Below, in pieces: positions 1-9,322 of a stretch of 64,000 bases of DNA (its first letter is position 1; the number at the start of each line of letters is the position of its first letter). Source of the stretch: Bacteroidales bacterium. Its GTDB lineage: Bacteria; Bacteroidota; Bacteroidia; Bacteroidales; Marinilabiliaceae. The notes beneath the pieces are model-generated. The model saw only the letters and a list, made by a program, of their open reading frames with translations, had not been told where the DNA came from and made no database searches. The position numbers and the translations under genes are program-made. The DNA lies in NCBI GenBank assembly GCA_015061285.1, contig SUWW01000004.1, positions 121,963 to 185,962 on the forward strand, read 5' to 3'.

Positions 1-1
1 A

Positions 2-76
2 GGGCGCTTAGCTCAGCTGGTTCAGAGCATCTGCCTTACAAGCAGAGGGTCGGGGGTTCGAATCCCTCAGCGCCCA
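2..76 (+). tRNA. tRNA-Val (anticodon TAC)
   Basis: The cloverleaf can be read directly. Acceptor arm GGCGCT-type positions 2-8 pair with 69-75. The anticodon stem 30-34/42-46 closes a 7-nt loop 35-41 with TAC at 37-39. The T-loop TTCGAAT is present and the discriminator is A76. The 3' CCA is not encoded. The gene starts at the window edge, so its promoter is outside. Confidence 0.95.
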
Positions 77-152
77 CTCCTTCATGACAATTAAAATTTT
101 GTTTTAGCTGATCTCGTAGTGATGATCAGCGTTTTATTTATATAAATACGTA

Positions 153-160
153 TAACTTTG
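153..160 (+). promoter_or_regulatory. Promoter -7 element TAACTTTG
   Basis: This is an exact match to the Bacteroidota -7 consensus TAnnTTTG. It ends about 25 nt before the ATG chosen for the downstream gene. It rules out a TTG start at 158, which would lie inside the promoter. Confidence 0.6.
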
Positions 161-184
161 CAAAACATGCATAAAATCTTATCT

Positions 185-565
185 ATGAATAATCTTCAAA
201 TTGTTGCTGGACAACGCACACCATACGTGATGCTTAACTATGAAAAGGGCGAGTTGGAGTTTCGTGGACGTTCAATACCAGAAGATTCTGTCGATTTTTA
301 TACGCCGGTGATGGATTGGCTTCAGGAATATTCAGCGCAAGAGAAAAAGCCAACTACTGTAAAATTTTATTTTGAGTATATCAACACAAGTTCATCTAAA
401 TGCCTTCTGAACATCTTCGAATGCATCGAAAATATGCATAAAAATGGATGGAACGTGAATGTCTTTTGGTACGAAGACGAAGATGGACTCGAATGGGATG
501 TCGATGCTTATCCGTTCACATTCCCTATGACCATTTGCGATGCTGAAGAGTTGAAACACGAGTAG
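185..565 (+). CDS. SiaC-like regulatory phosphoprotein (DUF1987)
   Basis: A 126-residue soluble protein of the SiaC/DUF1987 family. In Pseudomonas aeruginosa SiaC is phosphorylated by the kinase SiaB, dephosphorylated by the phosphatase SiaA, and activates the diguanylate cyclase SiaD. Family hallmarks are visible: RTPYVML near the N-terminus, the segment GRSIPEDS, and YINTSSSKCLL. With the ATG at 185, Thr68 falls in the N-T-S-S motif at the position of the P. aeruginosa phospho-threonine, which supports this start over the upstream TTG (158) or ATG (167). No kinase, phosphatase or cyclase partner lies nearby, so this copy is an orphan here and its output in Bacteroidales is unknown. It is convergent with the acyltransferase gene downstream. 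Confidence 0.82.
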   Translation: MNNLQIVAGQRTPYVMLNYEKGELEFRGRSIPEDSVDFYTPVMDWLQEYSAQEKKPTTVKFYFEYINTSSSKCLLNIFECIENMHKNGWNVNVFWYEDEDGLEWDVDAYPFTFPMTICDAEELKHE

Positions 566-575
566 TTGCTTGTGC

Positions 576-1688
576 TTATAGTTTTATAAATATCTTGAAT
601 CGCCACAAAAGCCATGCTATAATCGACATAACTGCGCAGAAGGACAATGCGTAGCAGAGCGATGCTAAGCATGGATATGAAATAGAGGACGAGATTGCGC
701 CCCAAACGGCATCGTAGATTCCTGCAAGTCCAAATATTGCAGGCAGCATTTCGCTTATCACATACAATCCAAGGGCATTAAGTCCAAAAATTTGGAATAG
801 TTTGCACCATTTGTCGTGACCTTTTTCGTCGATGACTATCGTTAGTAGTGTCAATAATGCAGTTGCTAAGCCGCACGTGATAAATACATAGCTTGGCGAC
901 CAAACGCGCTTATTGATTGGCAACCAAATAGACAAAAGACATGCGACGCCAATCATAACTGCCGAAACAATAAAGGCGAGCGTCACTGGGCGTTTCTTGT
1001 CTTTTTTGCCCAAAAGCAACATACCTACAAGCACACCAATAATGGTATGAGCAACAGAAGATATGAGTCCGGGTATTCCTTCGGGGTCGATAGGCCCTTT
1101 GCGATAGAGATGTTCAGCTCCAAACACAGCTCTATCTACAGTATTGGCAAAATTGGCATCGGATGGCTCGTAGCCATTATACGCCAATAGCAAATAGCTA
1201 TAGCCACCGAGCAGTGCAAGCGCGATGGCCCACAGATAGCGAGGTTTTACGTATAAGAATATTATTGATGCTATGCCATAGCTCAATGCAATACGCTGGA
1301 GAACGCTTGTTAAACGTAAGTTTGCCAACAAATTTTCTTGCCCTTTTAGCAGCATATCCCACGCGTGAAGCGCAATACCTATAATAAACAGCAGCGCCGT
1401 GCGATAGAGAATCTTTTTCAGCGTAGGTAGCGAACTCGCCGCACCCGACTCTATAGCAGCTTTGCGTTTCGAGAGCGATATATAAATACTTACGCCAACA
1501 ATGAATAGAAAAAACGGGAACACGAGGTCGCAAGGCGTAAGACCGTTCCACGCGCTATGCTTGAGTGCTTCGAAATGCTCTTTGCCTGCGCCGTTGTTCA
1601 CCAAAATCATTCCGAAGACAGTAAGTCCGCGAAGCACGTCAAGCGAGACGAGACGCTTTGAGTTGGTATTGCTATTATCCTTATTCAT
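576..1688 (-). CDS. Heparan-alpha-glucosaminide N-acetyltransferase-like membrane acyltransferase
   Basis: A 370-residue polytopic membrane protein of the HGSNAT/YeiB-like (DUF5009) acyltransferase group. The N-terminal LDVLRGLTVFGMILVNN and the segment KHSAWNGLTPCDLVFPFF match the family's first helices. The His in that segment aligns with the active-site His of human HGSNAT, which moves acetyl from cytosolic acetyl-CoA to terminal glucosamine across the membrane. Multiple hydrophobic helices follow to the C-terminus. The ATG overlaps the stop of the upstream GH89 gene (TAATG), implying translational coupling and a shared glycan role. The acceptor here is inferred; bacterial members could acetylate other glucosamine-containing sugars. 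Confidence 0.8.
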   Translation of the reverse strand: MNKDNSNTNSKRLVSLDVLRGLTVFGMILVNNGAGKEHFEALKHSAWNGLTPCDLVFPFFLFIVGVSIYISLSKRKAAIESGAASSLPTLKKILYRTALLFIIGIALHAWDMLLKGQENLLANLRLTSVLQRIALSYGIASIIFLYVKPRYLWAIALALLGGYSYLLLAYNGYEPSDANFANTVDRAVFGAEHLYRKGPIDPEGIPGLISSVAHTIIGVLVGMLLLGKKDKKRPVTLAFIVSAVMIGVACLLSIWLPINKRVWSPSYVFITCGLATALLTLLTIVIDEKGHDKWCKLFQIFGLNALGLYVISEMLPAIFGLAGIYDAVWGAISSSISYPCLASLCYALSFCAVMSIIAWLLWRFKIFIKL

Positions 1689-3931
1689 TACAATTGAGAA
1701 AAAATTCGTTTTGCAATTTCTATCGGGTCGCCGGCAGAATCGGCAGCATAAATATTATGGCTAAGCGTCCAAGGCTCTTCCATAGCATACCAATCGATAT
1801 TCATAGCCGGATTGTCGTAGGGTTTTGTGGAAGAGTTACCCGTAGGCATAACTGGCAACTTGCCATCCATTTCGTCTTGCAGAACGCTCCAATATTTCAC
1901 CCAACGCGGATAATAGTAATCCTTTAGCAAACCGTTCCACTCCTTGTGGGCATAGTCGCGCAATTTGCCAGTGTCGGCACAATAACGATTGCCCCACGTG
2001 GTGATTTGCACGCGAGCATTCCACTCGTAAAGATTCTTTTCCTCTTGAGTATTGCCACGAGACTTAGCCATCTCTATCCAGCGACCTACGCGAAACTCGC
2101 TGCGAGCCGACAAAAGTTCGTCTTGCAATAGCAATAGTCTAAGGAATTCTTTATAACCGGTCGTAAAATCTTTCTTGTTGAAGCAGTTGAAATCTGCCAC
2201 CGTATGGCTATAAACAATTCGCGCTCTATCGGCTATTGCCTGACGACAAATGTCGATAAGATCATATTCAAAATTATTGTTACCCTTGAAGTCATCGGCT
2301 ACGCTCAGCATAAGTTTGGCTGCATCCATAGTAGAATTGGGATCGTAGTAATTACACATCTTGCTCCACGACGAAGCCTGAAACGACGTCAGCGAAGGTC
2401 GGCTACAGAAGATGCTTTCGTGTGGGCCTTGCTGGTTGTTGCCTTGCGGGCAGTTGTAAATACCCTCTACAAGAATTGCCCAAGCCTTTTGAATTGCGTC
2501 ATTATCAGCGCCGTAGCGAGCCTTTACGTATGTAGAGATCCACTCCTCTTTGGTAATTTTCTCTGGGCGCCAGATGAGTTCGCTCATAAGTTCATACATA
2601 ACAGGATTGGTCTCCGAGCCCTCCATAGTGAAGCCGATGCCTTTGATATGTTTGGCGTGGCTATCGGTCTTAGTTAGATAGAAATTGTTCAGCAACTGAT
2701 CCATGCGGCCATGCATACCGACATTTGCGCCGAAATTTTCCAACATGCAGAAGAGCCACTCGTGGTCGCCATAGCCTTCGTCGCGTTTCCAAAGAGAAGG
2801 AATTCCCCACATTGGACGGCATTCGCTAAAGAGGTCGAGAATGAGCAGGTCTCCAGGCTTAAGTGCGGCCAACATCTCGGGGCGAGGGTTCTCGGTCCAA
2901 CCTTGAATCACCCATACGGCATCTTTGTTCACACGCTTCATGGCGTCCATAAGCACCTTGCCAGCCTTACCAAAATCGAGGTCGGCGGGTAGATTCTTGG
3001 CTTCGTGGAATGGGTCCATAGAATAGTATTTAGCCTTGCCATACAAACGTGTTGTCTCTTCGTAGAAAAGGTCGGCAATCTTATTGAACATTGGGTCGTC
3101 GGGCATAAGCACTGCTGGGCGATCGAAGCCATTCCACTTGGCAATGCTGCTCTGCGCCGATTCGGCTGTAGATGAATTATTGTCGTCGGCATTGGCGGAC
3201 GCTACGCGGCTACCAATATCCAGTTTGCTTGGCACCATGCCGCTATATCCAGGGAGAACGGGCGACATGCCATATTCATACATACGTTTGAGGATGCTCT
3301 TTTGCAAAGCCTCCTGCTGTGCATACCACGAATCGGTGTTCGGACCGCCCCAACCTTCGAGGTTATTCATCTCCCACCACGCCAAAAAAGCAGGACCAGC
3401 AATGAAGCTATTTATATCCTCCTTAGAATAGCCAAGGCGCAGCAACATATTACGCCACACACATTCGTGACCAACAGCAGCAAGCGGCATATTTACGCCA
3501 TGAAGCGCCATCCAGTCGATTTCCTTCTCCCAGCGAGCCCAATCCCAGAACGCCATTGAGTAGCTGAATGTGCAATAGTTGAAATCGTAGCGCAGTGCGA
3601 GGTTTGTTTCGTGGCGTTCTTTTTTAGCTACAACTGGAAGTTTATTGGGCAATTTAGCCGACATACAGTTCCACGTCAAGTTGATGCCAGCGTAATACTT
3701 GAGATACCAATTGATGCCGGTAGCAATATTTACGTATGTATTACCGCGCACGACCACTTTTTCGCCTTTTTGGTCGAGCTCAAAAAAATCTATATCACTT
3801 TTCTGTAATTGTATTGCGAATTTCGATGATGCTCCTTTATCAATGCGTTCAAGCATTCCCGCTATAGGATTTGCAGCAAAACAAGATGTTATGCCCAACA
3901 GGGCAATGAGGATAATAAGATTTCTCTTCAT
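1688..3931 (-). CDS. Alpha-N-acetylglucosaminidase (GH89, NAGLU family)
   Basis: A 747-residue exported glycoside hydrolase of family GH89, which removes terminal alpha-linked GlcNAc. The signal sequence MKRNLIILIALLGITSC ends in a possible lipobox, so it may be a lipoprotein. Family motifs are visible: NYCTFSYSMAFWDWARWEKE, MALHGVNMPLA, GWGGPNTDSW and FTMEGSETNPVMYE, the last probably carrying one catalytic Glu. Length matches human NAGLU and bacterial homologues. The ATG at 3931 is preferred over an in-frame TTG three bases upstream. It is the first gene of a two-gene operon with the HGSNAT-like gene. Likely substrates are alpha-GlcNAc caps on mucin O-glycans or heparan-type chains. Confidence 0.9.
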   Translation of the reverse strand: MKRNLIILIALLGITSCFAANPIAGMLERIDKGASSKFAIQLQKSDIDFFELDQKGEKVVVRGNTYVNIATGINWYLKYYAGINLTWNCMSAKLPNKLPVVAKKERHETNLALRYDFNYCTFSYSMAFWDWARWEKEIDWMALHGVNMPLAAVGHECVWRNMLLRLGYSKEDINSFIAGPAFLAWWEMNNLEGWGGPNTDSWYAQQEALQKSILKRMYEYGMSPVLPGYSGMVPSKLDIGSRVASANADDNNSSTAESAQSSIAKWNGFDRPAVLMPDDPMFNKIADLFYEETTRLYGKAKYYSMDPFHEAKNLPADLDFGKAGKVLMDAMKRVNKDAVWVIQGWTENPRPEMLAALKPGDLLILDLFSECRPMWGIPSLWKRDEGYGDHEWLFCMLENFGANVGMHGRMDQLLNNFYLTKTDSHAKHIKGIGFTMEGSETNPVMYELMSELIWRPEKITKEEWISTYVKARYGADNDAIQKAWAILVEGIYNCPQGNNQQGPHESIFCSRPSLTSFQASSWSKMCNYYDPNSTMDAAKLMLSVADDFKGNNNFEYDLIDICRQAIADRARIVYSHTVADFNCFNKKDFTTGYKEFLRLLLLQDELLSARSEFRVGRWIEMAKSRGNTQEEKNLYEWNARVQITTWGNRYCADTGKLRDYAHKEWNGLLKDYYYPRWVKYWSVLQDEMDGKLPVMPTGNSSTKPYDNPAMNIDWYAMEEPWTLSHNIYAADSAGDPIEIAKRIFSQL

Positions 3932-4050
3932 CAAAGTATAATGTAACTGTTAGTAGTTATAGGAAACGATGATAAATGTAGATAAAAATGTATAGTTATT
4001 CTATTCTTGAGCGTACTAAAAAATCAAAGATGAGTAACTGATTATATAAT

Positions 4051-4093
4051 TATAAAATAAAAGGAGATAGACGTCACTGATGTCTATCTCCTT
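4051..4093 (-). terminator. Intrinsic terminator of pnp
   Basis: Perfect 12-bp inverted repeat (AAGGAGATAGAC at 4061-4072, complement at 4082-4093) with a 9-nt loop. In the minus direction it is followed by the T-rich stretch TTATTTTATA. It lies 23 nt after the pnp stop. Confidence 0.8.
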
Positions 4094-4115
4094 GGCTATT
4101 TATTGAATTAATGAA

Positions 4116-6383
4116 TCAATCCATTGGCTGCTCGTTGTTGTTGCGAGGAGCATGTTCGCCATTGCCACGACGCTCGCCGTTGTTAGGACGACGATTGTTG
4201 CGGTCGCCATGACGTTCGCGGCGCTCTCCTGCAGGACGTTCAGGGCGTTCTACGTAGCCTTCTGGTTTTGGAAGAAGTTCACGACGTGAAAGACGCATCT
4301 TGCCAGTCTTCTCATCTATTTCTTTGAGGATAACTTCAACTTCGTCGCCTTCGTTTACTACCTCGTGAGGATCTTCAACACGCTTCCAATCCATTTCTGA
4401 GACGTGAAGCAAACCATCTTTGCCTGGAAGAATCTCTATGAAAGCGCCGAATGCAAGTATAGATTTCACTTTGCCTTTGTATACGGCACCAACTTCAGGA
4501 ACTGCAATGATTTGTTTTATGCGAGCAACAGCAGCATCGATGCTTGCTTTGTTGGCAGCTGCAATGCTTGCAATGCCTTTGTTGTCGACCTCTTCGATAG
4601 ATATGGTGGTGCCAGTGGTAGCTTGAATGTCTTGGATAATCTTACCGCCAGGGCCTATCACAGCGCCAATCATATCTTTAGGAATGTCTATAGATACGAT
4701 GCGAGGTGCGTGAGGCTTGTAGTCTTCGCGTGGAGCAGGCATGGTCTCTTCGATGATGTCGAGAATGTGCAAACGTCCGCGACGAGCTTGATCGAGTGCC
4801 TTTGCAAGAATTTCGTATGAAAGGCCATCAATCTTTATATCCATCTGAGTGGCGGTAATACCATCTCGAGTACCTGTTACTTTGAAGTCCATATCGCCGA
4901 GGTGGTCTTCGTCGCCAAGAATATCAGAGAGTACGCAGTACTTATCGCTATTAGTATCGGTAATCAAACCCATAGCTATGCCGGCAACTGGTTTCTTAAT
5001 CTTTACACCAGCATCCATAAGTGCAAGAGTACCAGCACAAACGGTGGCCATTGAAGACGAACCATTTGATTCGAGAATATCGCTAACTACACGAACCGTG
5101 TAAGGAATATCCTCAGGAATCATATTCTTGAGTGCACGCATTGCAAGGTTACCATGACCAATCTCGCGACGACCTACACCCTTAGGAGCTTTAGGATCGT
5201 TAGTTGCGAATGGTGGGAAGTTGTAGTGAAGAAGGAACTTCTCTGAACCTTGAACGGTAGCTTCGTCAACGAGTTTCTCGTCGAGCTTAGTGCCGAGCGT
5301 TACGGTTGAGAGCGACTGAGTTTCACCACGAGTAAATATTGCAGATCCGTGAGGACCAGGTAGATAGCCAACTTCGCACCAGATTGGGCGAATCTCGTCC
5401 ATTGCACGACCATCGAGACGCTTCGTTTCATCGAGCATTGCGCGGCGAACTGCATCGCGCTGAACATCGTGATAGTAACGTTTGATGAGAGCCTCTGGAA
5501 TTTCACCTTCGAAATCTTCAGGATAGTTTTCTGCTATAAACTCGTCGCAAACTGCGCTGAATTGGCGTTCGCGCTCAGCTTTGTTAGCAATAGCCGAGCA
5601 TGCCAATTTGTATGCTTTGGGATAGCATTGCTCTCTAACGCGAGCACGGAGCTCTTCGTCGTTGTCTTCGTGGCAATATTCGCGTTTTGCTTTACCAACG
5701 AGTTCTGCGAGTTCTTTCTGAGCTATACAGTGTTTCTTGATTTCGGCGTGGGCGAACTTGAGGGCTTCGAGCATAACATCTTCAGAAACCTCTTTCATCT
5801 CGCCTTCAATCATGTTGAGGTCGTCGTATGAGCCAGCCACCATAAGTTCGAGGTCGGCGCGCTCGAGTTCAGCAGGTGTCGGGTTGATCTTGAACTGACC
5901 ATCGATGCGAGCAACTTTCACTTCCGAAATCGGTCCATGGAAAGGAACGTCGGAAACAGCAATAGCTGCCGAAGCTGCAAGACCTGCAAGAGCGTCTGGC
6001 ATAACTTCAGGATCCGACGAGAAGAGTGTTATAGTTACAAAAGTATCTGCGTGATAATCGTCTGGGAATAGAGGACGAAGAGCGCGGTCGACTAAGCGAG
6101 CTATAAGGATTTCGTAGTCGGAAGCGCGACCTTCGCGGCGTGTGAAACCGCCAGGGAAACGTCCTGCTGAAGCGAATTTTTCTTTGTATTCTACTGTTAG
6201 CGGCATGAAGTCCGTATCGGGTTTTGCTTCAGTTGCGCTAGTCACTGTGGCAAGAAGGTATGTGCCACCGCATTTTACCATTACAGAGCCATCGGCTTGT
6301 TTGGCTAATTTTCCTGTTTCAATTGTGATGGACCTTCCATCACCCAAGTCAATTACCTTTTCAATTGGTTGTGGTTTTACCAT
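4116..6383 (-). CDS. pnp: Polyribonucleotide nucleotidyltransferase (PNPase)
   Basis: A 755-residue phosphorolytic 3'-5' exoribonuclease used in mRNA decay and RNA quality control. Domain order is canonical: first RNase PH core (about 1-230, with [20 protein letters not shown]), helical linker, second RNase PH core (about 310-550, with [15 protein letters not shown]), KH domain with [10 protein letters not shown], then S1 (about 625-700, with [10 protein letters not shown]-type fold residues). The last about 50 residues form an Arg/Asn/Gly-rich tail ([20 protein letters not shown]), a common low-complexity RNA-binding extension. It is monocistronic, with its own -7 promoter element upstream and a strong terminator downstream. 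Confidence 0.97.
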   Translation of the reverse strand: MVKPQPIEKVIDLGDGRSITIETGKLAKQADGSVMVKCGGTYLLATVTSATEAKPDTDFMPLTVEYKEKFASAGRFPGGFTRREGRASDYEILIARLVDRALRPLFPDDYHADTFVTITLFSSDPEVMPDALAGLAASAAIAVSDVPFHGPISEVKVARIDGQFKINPTPAELERADLELMVAGSYDDLNMIEGEMKEVSEDVMLEALKFAHAEIKKHCIAQKELAELVGKAKREYCHEDNDEELRARVREQCYPKAYKLACSAIANKAERERQFSAVCDEFIAENYPEDFEGEIPEALIKRYYHDVQRDAVRRAMLDETKRLDGRAMDEIRPIWCEVGYLPGPHGSAIFTRGETQSLSTVTLGTKLDEKLVDEATVQGSEKFLLHYNFPPFATNDPKAPKGVGRREIGHGNLAMRALKNMIPEDIPYTVRVVSDILESNGSSSMATVCAGTLALMDAGVKIKKPVAGIAMGLITDTNSDKYCVLSDILGDEDHLGDMDFKVTGTRDGITATQMDIKIDGLSYEILAKALDQARRGRLHILDIIEETMPAPREDYKPHAPRIVSIDIPKDMIGAVIGPGGKIIQDIQATTGTTISIEEVDNKGIASIAAANKASIDAAVARIKQIIAVPEVGAVYKGKVKSILAFGAFIEILPGKDGLLHVSEMDWKRVEDPHEVVNEGDEVEVILKEIDEKTGKMRLSRRELLPKPEGYVERPERPAGERRERHGDRNNRRPNNGERRGNGEHAPRNNNEQPMD

Positions 6384-6422
6384 GACTTTTCTTTTCTGTT
6401 AATATTTCTAAAAATTGCGGTG

Positions 6423-6430
6423 CAAAGATA
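6423..6430 (-). promoter_or_regulatory. Promoter -7 element TATCTTTG for pnp
   Basis: On the minus strand TATCTTTG matches TAnnTTTG exactly and lies about 40 nt before the pnp ATG. No convincing -33 TTTG was seen. Confidence 0.55.
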
Positions 6431-6911
6431 TAAGTTTTTTGCTGCCGTTAGTGAAATATATTTTAGTACAAGTGGCATAACTTAATCGTTACTATGTTGC
6501 TCAGAACGTATTTGAATAATCGGACGAGATGTAGCATGAGATAATTCTCTGAATTCTTTGTGTGTATTTTATGTCTTAACTAAGTCGCGGCATTTATATG
6601 CTTTATCCTTGTTTGCATCAACTTTTTTATTCCTTATTGCATGTCTTGTAGCGTTGATGCGGAGTCGCTTGCTTTAGTTTTGTTGCACCAATGTTACAAA
6701 AGTTTGTTTTTTCGTGTGATTAACGGAATTTGTATATGTGTGTAATGTGTTGATATTTATGTAAATAGATGACTTGTTGCTTGACGATAAAACAAATAAT
6801 CATGTTTTGGTAACACGAGGTTTGTATTTGTAAATAAAAATTAACGTACTTTTACAAGTGTCATAATGACACATAATGCTTTTATTGTATAACCAAGTAA
6901 AAAGAACAATT
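6431..6911. other. Non-coding interval between pnp and a secreted-protein gene
   Basis: AT-rich, with no open frame of note. It holds an 8-bp inverted repeat GCATCAAC (6615-6622) / GTTGATGC (6653-6660) with a 30-nt spacer. A weak -7-like TACTTTTA (6847-6854) could serve the gene starting at 6912. Nothing else is recognisable. Confidence 0.4.
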
Positions 6912-7883
6912 ATGAAGAAAAGTTTACTTATTGCAGCAATTATGAGCTTTGGTGCTCAATGCGTTTTAGCCGATGGCGTAGTAGAAGATAAGGAACTTAC
7001 GCTACAATGGGCAAATCCGTGGACTGAAGAATTTGGAACTTTAGAAATGAAGGATGGTGTTGCGCTGGCACATTGCATATCGACCTCGTGGAAAGGTGGT
7101 AGCGTGGGTTTTGAAGCAACACAGTTGGATGGCTACAATCAAATAGTTGTTGAATATTCAGCCACAGCCACATTTCAAGCGTGGGCTCAAGGTGGCGAAG
7201 GAGAGGCGTTTGACAATCTGACAAATCCAACTCAATTGCCATTTTGGAAAACTTCGCAAGCGTTTGATATTACAGGTGTTGGCCCATTGAAGCAAATCTG
7301 TATTCAAGATATAGGTGCGTCGTTTGATGCTACTATAAGTAAGGTATATCTACGTAATTATGCTCCTGAATATGCAGATGCAGAGGATATTACCGCAACA
7401 GTTAATGGTGAAAACTTCTCGTTGAGCGAGTTCGCTGCTACTCTTGGTGACGAAGATGTGGTTGAACTCTCTGGTACTTGTGCTACTAATGCCGGTTGGG
7501 GTGTGGGCGCTATTGGCGCTGGTAAGGAAAATTACCTAAACATCAACTCGTCTGATGGTACTACCTTTTCTGTTAAGGTTACAGGTGGTGAGTTGAAACA
7601 ATTGCAGACATACGTTCAAACGCTCTCTACAGATAATTATATATACTTAGCATGGTGGAAAGATGTAGTGGTTACATCTGCTAAACTCTCTAAGGTGAAG
7701 ACGTCAGAAGCTCCTACCATACCTACTCCAGTTAATAGCGTTAATGGTAATGCTGAAGTTGTTAAATCTGTGTATTTTACCATTACAGGTGCGCAAGTTG
7801 AAGAACCGCAAAAAGGCATCAACATTGTTAAACAGACGCTCTCTGATGGTTCAACAAGAATAGTGAAAGTGTTAGTAAAATAG
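6912..7883 (+). CDS. Secreted protein with two beta-sandwich-like modules and sorting-type C-terminus
   Basis: A 323-residue exported protein of unknown function. MKKSLLIAAIMSFGAQCVLADG is a clear signal peptide, so the ATG at 6912 is preferred to the in-frame codon at 6876. Two similar modules follow (about 25-150 and 160-265). Each is a Trp/Gly-rich beta sequence ending in a strand pattern such as ATISKVYLRN or VVVTSAKLSKVK, reminiscent of carbohydrate-binding modules. After a Pro linker the last about 30 residues (FTITGAQVEEPQKGINIVKQ) resemble the C-terminal domain of Bacteroidales secreted proteins, related to type IX sorting domains. It is a single gene with its own terminator. Function is inferred only from architecture. 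Confidence 0.6.
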   Translation: MKKSLLIAAIMSFGAQCVLADGVVEDKELTLQWANPWTEEFGTLEMKDGVALAHCISTSWKGGSVGFEATQLDGYNQIVVEYSATATFQAWAQGGEGEAFDNLTNPTQLPFWKTSQAFDITGVGPLKQICIQDIGASFDATISKVYLRNYAPEYADAEDITATVNGENFSLSEFAATLGDEDVVELSGTCATNAGWGVGAIGAGKENYLNINSSDGTTFSVKVTGGELKQLQTYVQTLSTDNYIYLAWWKDVVVTSAKLSKVKTSEAPTIPTPVNSVNGNAEVVKSVYFTITGAQVEEPQKGINIVKQTLSDGSTRIVKVLVK

Positions 7884-7907
7884 CTCTTTGTTAGTAATGT
7901 TTACCAT

Positions 7908-7950
7908 AGCCGGATGCTTCGTGATGAGACATCCGGCTTTCTGCTTTTTT
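7908..7950 (+). terminator. Intrinsic terminator after the secreted-protein gene
   Basis: AGCCGGATG (7908-7916) pairs perfectly with CATCCGGCT (7930-7938) across a 13-nt loop. TTCTGCTTTTTT follows. Confidence 0.85.
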
Positions 7951-8095
7951 GTGGCAACACTCAAAATAGAATTGATTGAAATGGAATACTCTTTCATTCG
8001 TCATATTTTGGTGTTAGTTTAGAAAAAAAATAATTTTTCGAATACGTGTGTCGATGCGTATAGGTGTCTTATGAATGTTTGTAGCTAAAAACGAT

Positions 8096-8269
8096 ATGGA
8101 ATTTATATTTCAATTATTTGCACAGTTCTTCGATGCTCGCAGTAGTGAAGAGATTGCTGCTGAGGAGAAAACCTTTGCACCAGAGCAAAAGTATGAAGAA
8201 CAATCAGAGTTGGAAGAATTGCCAACGATGGAAGTAAGTAACATATTCGAAATGGTTAACTTTCACTAA
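8096..8269 (+). CDS. Small acidic protein upstream of fecR
   Basis: A 57-residue ORF (ATG at 8096; an in-frame upstream start at 8075 is possible) ending 17 nt before fecR. It begins MEFIFQLFAQFFDA and continues with a very Glu-rich middle (SSEEIAAEEKTFAPEQKYEE). No signal peptide, no membrane helix and no family I recognise. It occupies the place normally held by the ECF sigma factor gene in FecR operons, but it is far too short and has no sigma region 2 or 4 motifs. It may be a small regulatory protein or a chance ORF. Confidence 0.4.
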   Translation: MEFIFQLFAQFFDARSSEEIAAEEKTFAPEQKYEEQSELEELPTMEVSNIFEMVNFH

Positions 8270-8286
8270 ATAAGCGTATTATAGAA

Positions 8287-9243
8287 ATGATTAATCAAGA
8301 AGAAATAGATAATCAAATAATACGTCGATTGACAGGAGATATGTCGGCTGAAGAGCAATTGGCATTTGATGCACAGTTGCATTCCAATAGCGAAATTCGA
8401 CGTCAATTTGAGGAGATGCAGTCGGTGTGGAATATTTCGGCAGAGGCTAAAACTTTGCAGAAGTTCGAGCAAAGCCGCGATGCATCATGGATCAAGATAA
8501 AGACTGCTATCAACGATAGGCATGTAGTGAAACGTGGTTTTGCTAAACGCTTTATGCGAGTGGCTGCAGTGCTTGTACCACTTATGGTGTTAGGTGTGAC
8601 AGTGTGGATGACAGCATTTAATCGTACACACGAATTTACCTACACAGCAATGAATGTAGATACCATAACACTTCCCGATCAAACAGAACTCATACTTAAT
8701 GCAGGCACGACAATAGAGTATTTCGATCGCGCAGGTGAGCGTCGTTTACGACTTGCTGGTATGGCGCATTTGCATGTGGCACGCGACGAACAACGTCCTT
8801 TTGTGGTGAAAGCAGGCGATACCAAAGTTAGAGTTCTCGGTACGGAGTTCAACGTGGAAAATATAGATGGACGCAACCGAGTGAAGGTCGATGTGGAGAG
8901 TGGTCGAGTGAGAGTTACTTTACACGATAATAAAATAGAACTTACGGCTAATCAGTCTGTTACGGTAGAAAATGGGCGATTTGTGGGCACTGAAGTTCCT
9001 GCCGATAATTCTTGGGTAGAAGGTAGCCTTGTGTTCGACAATGCTACAATAGAAGAGATAGCAGAAAAATTGCTTAACTATTACCCACAGATTTGTGATG
9101 TGAGAATTGGAGGTACGCACGATACCACACGCGTAACAACAAAGTTTGTAAGACAACCATTAGACGAAGTTATAGAGGAATTAAATATTCATTTCAATCG
9201 AAAAATAACGTTGAGCGAAGGCTATCTTGTAATATCTGACTAA
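8287..9243 (+). CDS. FecR-family anti-sigma factor
   Basis: A 318-residue inner-membrane signal transducer. The N-terminal cytoplasmic part (about 1-88, with LTGDMSAEEQLAFDAQL) would bind an ECF sigma factor. One transmembrane helix lies at about 92-110. The periplasmic FecR domain (about 120-220, with VRVLGTEFNVE) and a C-terminal DUF4974-type domain (about 245-316) would contact the N-terminal signalling domain of the TonB receptor encoded next. Organisation matches the fec/sus-like sigma, anti-sigma, receptor relay of Bacteroidota, but no sigma gene is adjacent. The start ATG at 8287 lies 17 nt after the small acidic ORF. Confidence 0.9.
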   Translation: MINQEEIDNQIIRRLTGDMSAEEQLAFDAQLHSNSEIRRQFEEMQSVWNISAEAKTLQKFEQSRDASWIKIKTAINDRHVVKRGFAKRFMRVAAVLVPLMVLGVTVWMTAFNRTHEFTYTAMNVDTITLPDQTELILNAGTTIEYFDRAGERRLRLAGMAHLHVARDEQRPFVVKAGDTKVRVLGTEFNVENIDGRNRVKVDVESGRVRVTLHDNKIELTANQSVTVENGRFVGTEVPADNSWVEGSLVFDNATIEEIAEKLLNYYPQICDVRIGGTHDTTRVTTKFVRQPLDEVIEELNIHFNRKITLSEGYLVISD

Positions 9244-9322
9244 TTTCGCTGCGAAAGCGACAGAAAACAAAATAGCAAGCACTTATAATGCTTAACGATA
9301 TTAAATATGGTGATTTGTTTTT

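Noticed and set aside
3931-3940. TATACTTTG on the minus strand as a promoter for the GH89 gene
   Set aside because: It overlaps the start codon region, so transcription would begin inside the gene; the spacing is also one base off consensus.
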